Below, in pieces: positions 7,000 through 10,624 of a DNA stretch of 10,624 nt. This stretch comes from Gammaproteobacteria bacterium (lineage in GTDB: Bacteria; Pseudomonadota; Gammaproteobacteria; Steroidobacterales; Steroidobacteraceae). The stretch's first letter is position 1. Each line of letters starts with the position of its first letter. Both the position numbers and the translations under genes were made by a program. The notes below the pieces were generated by a model that had not been told where the DNA came from, made no database searches, and saw nothing but the letters and a program-made list of their open reading frames with translations. The stretch lies in the NCBI GenBank assembly GCA_020846815.1, contig JADLDF010000298.1, positions 1-10,624 on the forward strand. Direction: 5' to 3'.

Positions 7000-7070
7000 G
7001 CAGCCGTCGATCCTTGGACAAGATAACCCGGCGGCGCGGCCCGGCGCCATCGGCCGGGTCCGACGGCTGC
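7000..7070. repeat. Nested inverted repeats between rdgC and the sugar dehydrogenase gene
   Basis: Outer arms GCAGCCGTCG (7000-7009) and CGACGGCTGC (7061-7070) are exact 10-bp complements. Inside are ACCCGGC (7026-7032) with GCCGGGT (7053-7059), and GGCGC (7033-7037) with GCGCC (7044-7048). The three levels nest correctly, with a one-sided bulge at 7049-7052 and a 16-base unpaired stretch at 7010-7025. Confidence 0.65.
7018..7059 (-). terminator. Probable rdgC terminator
   Basis: Read on the minus strand, the GC-rich nested stem 7059-7026 (7 + 5 bp with a small bulge) is followed by TTATCTTGT. It starts 32 bases after the rdgC stop and ends before the dehydrogenase ribosome site. The T-content after the stem is only moderate, so leaky termination or a leader role for the dehydrogenase is possible. 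Confidence 0.45.
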
Positions 7071-7091
7071 GGCGGGAATCGGCGCCGCGGC

Positions 7092-8027
7092 TCAGGCGGC
7101 CCGCTGCGCCGGCACGTCGGCCGCAGACCCCATGGCGGCATCGATCTCGGCCAGCAGACCTGCGAGCTCGCCGGTCATGAGCACGAAGTCGGCGTCGAAG
7201 CGCGCCGCCTCGTCGGCGGCGTCTTCGCCATCGACGGCGTCGGCGGCATCGGCATCGCTGTCGACGTCGAGCAGCTCGACGCGCTTGAACTCGAGCTTGT
7301 CGTTGACCGCGAAGGCCACGCGGTCGCGCCAGCTCAGGCCGAGCCGTGTCACCAGCAGCCCGCCGGCGAGCAGCGACTGGATCTGCCGCGGATCGAACGG
7401 ATGGCGGTTGTAGCGGATCGAGCCGCGGGCCTTGTCGGGCGCCTTGAGCTCGAGGTCCGGCTCGATGCTGAAGCGCGGCGGCAGGTCACCGTGGCGCAGC
7501 CAGCCGGCGAAGGTTGCGTGCGGCGTGCGCTCGCCCTTCAGGGGCTGCACCGCGAAGCTGTCGAGCGCCATGCGCAGCGCCTCGACGACCTGCTCGGCGC
7601 GCGCGGCACCGGCGGCCTCGACCACGAAACGCCCGCCTTCGGGATCGATCCAGGCGCGCGTGACGCGCCGCCGCGTCAGCGCGCGGGCGCGCAGTTCCTC
7701 GAGCACGCGCGCCTTGAGGTCGCGCATCTGCCGCCGCCCGACCGGATGGCCCTGCTCGGCCGCGATCTCCACCGCACGCTCCTTGGCAACCTGGCGCACG
7801 ATCGATGCCGGCAGCAGCTTCTGCTCGGTGCCGAGCGCGATCAGCAGATGCCCGGCCAGCGCGTGGACCAGCCGGCCATCCGGCGCGGCTTCGACCCAGC
7901 CGCGGCTCTGCATCTCGAGCGGGCTGCAGGGCCGCAGGCGTCCGCCTGACAGCGCTTCCTCGAGCTGCGCGGCCGATGTCGACCAGCCCGCCGGCAGGCG
8001 GTAGACCACCAGATTCCTGAACCACAT
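7092..8027 (-). CDS. rdgC: Recombination-associated protein RdgC
   Basis: 311-residue nucleoid-associated, non-sequence-specific DNA-binding protein; in E. coli (303 residues) it forms a ring-shaped dimer around duplex DNA and restrains RecA-dependent recombination. The start MWFRNLVVYRLP at 8027 aligns with the known E. coli N-terminus (MLWFKNLMVYRL); the frame runs on to 8159 but crosses a T-tract and non-coding sequence. Diagnostic matches include GWVEA, EQKLLPASIVRQ, VTRLGLSWRDRVAFAVNDKLEFKRVEL and near the C-terminus FDADFVLMTGELAGLL. Just before that motif is an Asp/Ala-rich acidic stretch (about 260-278), longer than I recall for E. coli. The ribosome site is weak. It is divergent from the yffB-like gene, with 121 bases between starts. 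Confidence 0.95.
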   Translation of the reverse strand: MWFRNLVVYRLPAGWSTSAAQLEEALSGGRLRPCSPLEMQSRGWVEAAPDGRLVHALAGHLLIALGTEQKLLPASIVRQVAKERAVEIAAEQGHPVGRRQMRDLKARVLEELRARALTRRRVTRAWIDPEGGRFVVEAAGAARAEQVVEALRMALDSFAVQPLKGERTPHATFAGWLRHGDLPPRFSIEPDLELKAPDKARGSIRYNRHPFDPRQIQSLLAGGLLVTRLGLSWRDRVAFAVNDKLEFKRVELLDVDSDADAADAVDGEDAADEAARFDADFVLMTGELAGLLAEIDAAMGSAADVPAQRAA

Positions 8028-8043
8028 CGCGAGCGACCGGGCG

Positions 8044-8066
8044 AAAAAAAACGGGCGCGCAGTATA
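8044..8066 (-). promoter_or_regulatory. Candidate rdgC promoter with a T8 tract at the predicted start
   Basis: TATACT (8066-8061 on the minus strand) matches the -10 consensus at 5 of 6 positions. It is followed 9 bases later by eight T residues (8051-8044), the only such homopolymer in a GC-rich window. A transcript would be expected to start around 8054, immediately before the T-run. No convincing -35 is seen at 16-18 bases upstream, so an activator or another start is possible. Confidence 0.4.
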
Positions 8067-8148
8067 TCTTCGCCATCGATGAGCGGACCGATACTCCCGC
8101 CGCGTGGACGGCGTGGTCGGTTCGCGGCGAGATACGGAGCGCCATCGC

Positions 8149-8502
8149 TTGACAATCACCGTCTACGGCATCCGCAACTGCGACACCATGAAGCGCGCCC
8201 GCGCCTGGCTCGAGGCGCACGGCATCGCCTACGTGTTCCACGACTACAAGACCGCCGGCATCGACCGTGCGACCCTCGAGAAATGGGTCGCCGAAGCCGG
8301 CTGGGAGAAGCTGCTGAACCGCTCCGGCACGACCTTCCGCAAGCTGCCGGAAGCCGACCGCGCGAACCTCGACGAACGCCGCGCTGTCGCGCTGATGCTG
8401 GCGCACCCCTCGTCGATCAGGCGGCCCGTGCTCGAGTGCGGCGAGCGGCTGCTGATCGGCTTCGATCCCACCGCTTACGAGGCCCACCTCGCGCAGCGTT
8501 GA
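8149..8502 (+). CDS. yffB: ArsC-fold protein of the Spx/YffB family
   Basis: 117-residue thioredoxin-fold protein of the ArsC/Spx family, almost the same length as E. coli YffB (118). The TTG at 8149 is the chosen start: it gives the family N-terminus MTITVYGIRNCDTMKRARAWLE and has GGAG 9 bases upstream. An in-frame ATG at 8104 would add 15 residues with no family match. Seen: Cys11 in NCDTMK (single N-terminal Cys, not CxxC), HDYKTAGID (31-39), GWEKLLNRSGTTFRKL (51-66), and Arg92-Pro93 in IRRPVLE, matching the conserved Arg-Pro loop of ArsC. YffB-type proteins bind glutathione in related organisms, but their physiological reaction is not settled, and true arsenate reduction should not be assumed. 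Cytoplasmic. Divergent from rdgC. Confidence 0.92.
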   Translation: MTITVYGIRNCDTMKRARAWLEAHGIAYVFHDYKTAGIDRATLEKWVAEAGWEKLLNRSGTTFRKLPEADRANLDERRAVALMLAHPSSIRRPVLECGERLLIGFDPTAYEAHLAQR

Positions 8503-8597
8503 GCGACGCCCCCGATCTGCGGCGTGCTGCGGGGCCTGGAACCCGGACGGCGGCGCGGATCCGGGACTACCCTTCAGGCACTCCAGTACTTCGAGTT

Positions 8598-8604
8598 AAG
8601 GAGG
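8598..8604 (+). promoter_or_regulatory. Strong Shine-Dalgarno placed before an ATC codon
   Basis: AAGGAGG is a near-perfect anti-16S match and is followed after 5 bases by ATC (8610-8612), exactly where the lipoprotein signal peptide must begin. No ATG, GTG or TTG is in frame between this site and the lipobox. It marks the original start of the lipoprotein gene. Confidence 0.75.
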
Positions 8605-8609
8605 GCCAG

Positions 8610-9272
8610 ATCAGGAAGCCACGGAGAGCCGACACTGCGCTGCTCGCGCTGACGCTGGTCCTGGGCCTCGCACTCGCCGGTTGCGAAACGCTGAGCAACG
8701 TCGCGACCAGCCCCGACACCGCGAAGACGCGGCGCGGCGCGGCGATCGGTGCCGCCGCCGGCGCGGTCGCAGGCCTGCTGACCAAGGGCGACAAGCTCGA
8801 CAACGCGATGATCGGCGCCGCCATCGGCAACTACCAGGACCGGCAGGAGCGCAAGCTGCGCGAACAGCTCGCCGGCTCGGTGATCGCCTATCTCGCGAAC
8901 CGCGGCGTGCCGGAGCGGCGCATGATCAAGGTCGGCGCCGGCGAGCAGCATCCGGTGGCGTCGAACGCGACTGCGGAGGGGCGCGAGCGGGGCGGAAACG
9001 TCCCTGCTGCGCGCGTCGGTTCGGGATGTCATGCGGCGCCTTGTATCACATCACCGCGGCGTCCCGCCCCGCGCCTCCGGCGCCTCGTCGCACGGTGCGA
9101 ACGCCGGGTACCGGCATGCGGCAGTGCCTACCCGACCCGCAGCACCCGACCGGCCGGCGCCCGGCCGCCCGCAGAGCACGCTGCGGGCGCAGCGCATCAT
9201 GGTCCCGCGGACTCCGTCAGCGCGATATGCGATCTTGCGCACCGACCGGGCTGGCAATGCCCGGTCAATTAG
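8610..9272 (+). pseudogene. Decayed OmpA/YiaD-type outer-membrane lipoprotein gene
   Basis: Intact relatives are lipoproteins with a glycine-zipper segment and a C-terminal OmpA peptidoglycan-binding domain. Here residues 1-25 give a textbook lipoprotein signal (basic RKPRR, hydrophobic [12 protein letters not shown], lipobox LAGC with Cys25), but the first codon is ATC. Residues 43-57 ([15 protein letters not shown]) are the glycine-rich segment and 71-88 ([18 protein letters not shown]) the usual linker. The sequence then jumps at about residue 89-90 straight into the last part of the OmpA domain, [38 protein letters not shown] (90-127). The preceding strands and the helix with the TDxxGxxxxNxxLSxxRA core are missing, about 70-75 residues. 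After 8990 the expected NRRVEI ending is absent; the frame stays open to a TAG at 9270 only by chance composition, and 8991-9243 shows no recognisable gene. A short residual lipoprotein could still be made if ATC is used. Confidence 0.75.
9244..9266 (+). repeat. Perfect 8-bp inverted repeat upstream of hppD
   Basis: GACCGGGC (9244-9251) and GCCCGGTC (9259-9266) are exact complements around a 7-base loop TGGCAAT. It is followed by AATTAGTT rather than a T-run, so a terminator is unlikely. The -35 candidate CTGGCA lies in its loop, which fits a protein-binding site better. Confidence 0.6.
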
Positions 9273-9279
9273 TTACAAT
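9251..9279 (+). promoter_or_regulatory. Candidate sigma-70 promoter of hppD
   Basis: CTGGCA (9251-9256, 4 of 6) and TACAAT (9274-9279, 5 of 6) are separated by 17 bases. The expected transcript start near 9286 leaves a leader of about 31 bases to the hppD ATG. Both hexamers are embedded in palindromes, implying regulation. Confidence 0.6.
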
Positions 9280-9287
9280 GGAAACTA
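9270..9287 (+). promoter_or_regulatory. Candidate operator palindrome over the hppD -10
   Basis: TAGTTACAATGGAAACTA is an 18-bp imperfect palindrome (TAGTT...AACTA, 14 of 18 positions symmetrical) covering the -10 and ending at the expected start point. This position is typical for a repressor site. The regulator is unknown; MarR-, IclR- or GntR-type control of tyrosine catabolism is known in proteobacteria, but I cannot assign this motif to one. Confidence 0.5.
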
Positions 9288-9316
9288 TATACGGAAGCTA
9301 TCCGGTGGAGACGATC

Positions 9317-10384
9317 ATGCCCACCCCGCACGACAATCCCCTCGGCCTCGATGGTTTCGAGTTCGTCGAGTTCGCTGCGCCCGCGCACGGCGTACTGGAA
9401 GCGGTGTTCGAGCGCATGGGCTTCCAGGCCGTCGCCCGTCACCGCTCCAAGGACGTGACGCTGCACCGCCAGGGCGGCATCAATTTCGTCGTGAACCACG
9501 AGCCGCACAGCCTCGCAACCTTCTTCGCCGAGGAGCACGGGCCGGGCGCCTGCGCCATGGCCTTCCGCGTCCGCGATGCGCATGCGGCCTACGCCGAGGC
9601 GCTGCGCCGCGGTGCGCAGCCGGTCGAGATCCCGACCGGTCCGATGGAGCTGCGGCTGCCGGCGATCAAGGGCATCGGCGGTGCGCCGATCTATCTGATC
9701 GACCGCTACGACGAAGGCGGCACGATCTACGACATCGACTTCCGCTTCCTGCCGGGCGTCGAACGCGCGCCGCGCGGCGTCGGCCTGCAGCGCATCGACC
9801 ACCTGACCCACAACGTCTACAAGGGCCGTATGGCCTACTGGGCCACGTTCTACGAGCGTATTTTCGGCTTCCGCGAGATCCGCCACTTCGACATCCAGGG
9901 CCAGCACACCGGCCTGGTCTCGCGCGCGATGACCGCGCCGGACGACCTGATCCGCATTCCGCTCAACGAAGAGGCGCGCCAGGGCGGCGGGCAGATCGAG
10001 GAGTTCCTGATGCGCTTCAATGGCGAGGGCATCCAGCACATCGCGCTCTCGACCGACGACCTGCTGTCCACGGTCGACCGGCTGCGCGCCAACGGTGTGC
10101 CGCTGATGACCGCACCGCCCGACACCTACTACGAGATGCTCGAGTCGCGCCTGCCCGGCCACGGCCTGCCGCTCGAAGCGCTGAGCAGCCGCGGCATCCT
10201 GCTCGATGGCAGCACCCGGCCCGATCGTCGCCTGCTGCTGCAGATCTTCTCCGAGTGCCTGTTCGGCCCGGTGTTCTTCGAGTTCATCCAGCGCGAGCGC
10301 GACGAGGGCTTCGGCGAGGGCAACTTCAAGGCGCTGTTCGAGGCGATGGAGCGCGACCAGCTGCGCCGCGGGGTGCTCGCATGA
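9317..10384 (+). CDS. hppD: 4-hydroxyphenylpyruvate dioxygenase
   Basis: 355-residue cytoplasmic Fe(II) enzyme that converts 4-hydroxyphenylpyruvate and O2 to homogentisate and CO2 in tyrosine (and phenylalanine) degradation; homogentisate can also give pyomelanin. The ATG at 9317 has GGTGGAG 6 bases upstream. An ATG at 9278 sits inside the promoter and is rejected. Two VOC-fold halves are seen: residues 12-140 and 157-325. The iron ligands are in place: His162 (RIDHLTHNV), His241 ([10 protein letters not shown]) and Glu322 (FFEFIQR), almost the numbering of the Pseudomonas fluorescens enzyme (161/240/322). The C-terminal [22 protein letters not shown] matches the gating helix of bacterial enzymes. 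Length is normal. It overlaps the next VOC gene by ATGA, so the two are co-translated. Confidence 0.97.
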   Translation: MPTPHDNPLGLDGFEFVEFAAPAHGVLEAVFERMGFQAVARHRSKDVTLHRQGGINFVVNHEPHSLATFFAEEHGPGACAMAFRVRDAHAAYAEALRRGAQPVEIPTGPMELRLPAIKGIGGAPIYLIDRYDEGGTIYDIDFRFLPGVERAPRGVGLQRIDHLTHNVYKGRMAYWATFYERIFGFREIRHFDIQGQHTGLVSRAMTAPDDLIRIPLNEEARQGGGQIEEFLMRFNGEGIQHIALSTDDLLSTVDRLRANGVPLMTAPPDTYYEMLESRLPGHGLPLEALSSRGILLDGSTRPDRRLLLQIFSECLFGPVFFEFIQRERDEGFGEGNFKALFEAMERDQLRRGVLA

Positions 10385-10624
10385 TCCGCCGCATCCACCA
10401 CGTCGCCTACCGCTGCCACGACATGGCCGAGACGGTCGCCTTTTACCGCGACCTGCTCGATATGGAGTTCACGATGGCTTTCGCCGAGGATCGCGTGCCG
10501 TCGACCAAGGAACCCGATCCCTACATGCACGCCTTCCTCGACGCCGGCAACGGCAACGTGCTGGCCTTCTTCGAGCTGCCGACGCGGCCGAAGATGGGCC
10601 GCGATCCCAACACGCCCGCCTGGG
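10381..10624 (+). CDS. VOC-superfamily (glyoxalase/extradiol dioxygenase fold) protein, 3' end outside window
   Basis: The first 81 residues are visible. The ATG overlaps the hppD TGA as ATGA, which fixes the start and implies translational coupling. [27 protein letters not shown] (4-30) is the opening beta-alpha unit of the VOC fold, with His6/His7 in the position of the first metal ligand; [17 protein letters not shown] (51-67) is a second typical strand pair, with Glu65 where the module's second metal ligand is often found. Family members include glyoxalase I, extradiol dioxygenases and epimerases, and the function cannot be chosen from this fragment. Coupling to hppD suggests a role in aromatic amino acid catabolism or in handling a related keto compound (inference). 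Confidence 0.88.
   Translation, partial: MIRRIHHVAYRCHDMAETVAFYRDLLDMEFTMAFAEDRVPSTKEPDPYMHAFLDAGNGNVLAFFELPTRPKMGRDPNTPAW

Noticed and set aside
8149..8154. TTGACA, a perfect -35 hexamer
   Set aside because: It is the first two codons of the yffB-like gene and has no -10-like hexamer 16-18 bases downstream.
8574..9032. Minus-strand 152-codon frame over the lipoprotein remnant
   Set aside because: No recognisable domain or ribosome site, and the opposite strand carries an unmistakable lipoprotein signal and OmpA-like tail.
8681..9316. Extension of HppD upstream to 8681 or to the ATG at 9278
   Set aside because: The upstream part lies across the lipoprotein remnant and the promoter; the ATG at 9278 overlaps the -10 and has no ribosome site, while the ATG at 9317 has GGTGGAG at proper distance and matches the family start.

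Overview
The window is GC-rich (by eye about two thirds or more G+C) with dense protein coding and no rRNA, tRNA, CRISPR or insertion-sequence features that I could find. Two recognisable chromosomal housekeeping genes, a RdgC nucleoid-associated protein and a YffB/Spx-type ArsC-fold protein, together with a YiaD-type outer-membrane lipoprotein remnant and bacterial-type 4-hydroxyphenylpyruvate dioxygenase, point to a high-GC beta- or gammaproteobacterium. RdgC is largely confined to those groups. The genus cannot be read from the sequence.

Positions 1-8027 are carried on the minus strand. Read in the direction of transcription they are: rdgC (8027-7092); a secreted PQQ-dependent sugar dehydrogenase of the YliI/Asd type (6981-5842); the alpha and beta subunits of a thiamine-diphosphate 2-oxo acid/acetoin dehydrogenase E1 (5675-4674 and 4609-3632); and a three-gene RbsBAC-type carbohydrate ABC importer. 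The importer consists of a periplasmic binding protein (3459-2287), a duplicated ATPase (2290-731) and a permease (734 to beyond base 1). The importer genes overlap by four bases at both junctions (GTGA and ATGA), so they form one translationally coupled operon. A palindrome, a promoter-like element and a large inverted repeat sit in the 172-base gap before it. No E2 or E3 gene lies beside the E1 pair in this window. Sugar oxidation, uptake and oxo-acid/acetoin cleavage are therefore next to each other, which suggests, but does not prove, a shared carbon-source pathway.

Positions 8149-10624 are on the plus strand. The order is a YffB-like protein (TTG start, divergent from rdgC), then a decayed OmpA/YiaD-type lipoprotein gene with an ATC codon where the start should be, most of the OmpA domain missing and the normal C-terminus lost. 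Next comes a regulatory region with two palindromes over a good promoter candidate, then hppD, and finally the first 81 codons of a VOC-superfamily gene that overlaps hppD by ATGA and runs off the window. HppD converts 4-hydroxyphenylpyruvate to homogentisate in tyrosine degradation.

No clearly new multi-gene defence or mobile system is visible. The most unusual items are the decaying lipoprotein gene, the E1-ABC importer arrangement without E2/E3, and the palindromic control regions before the importer and hppD.
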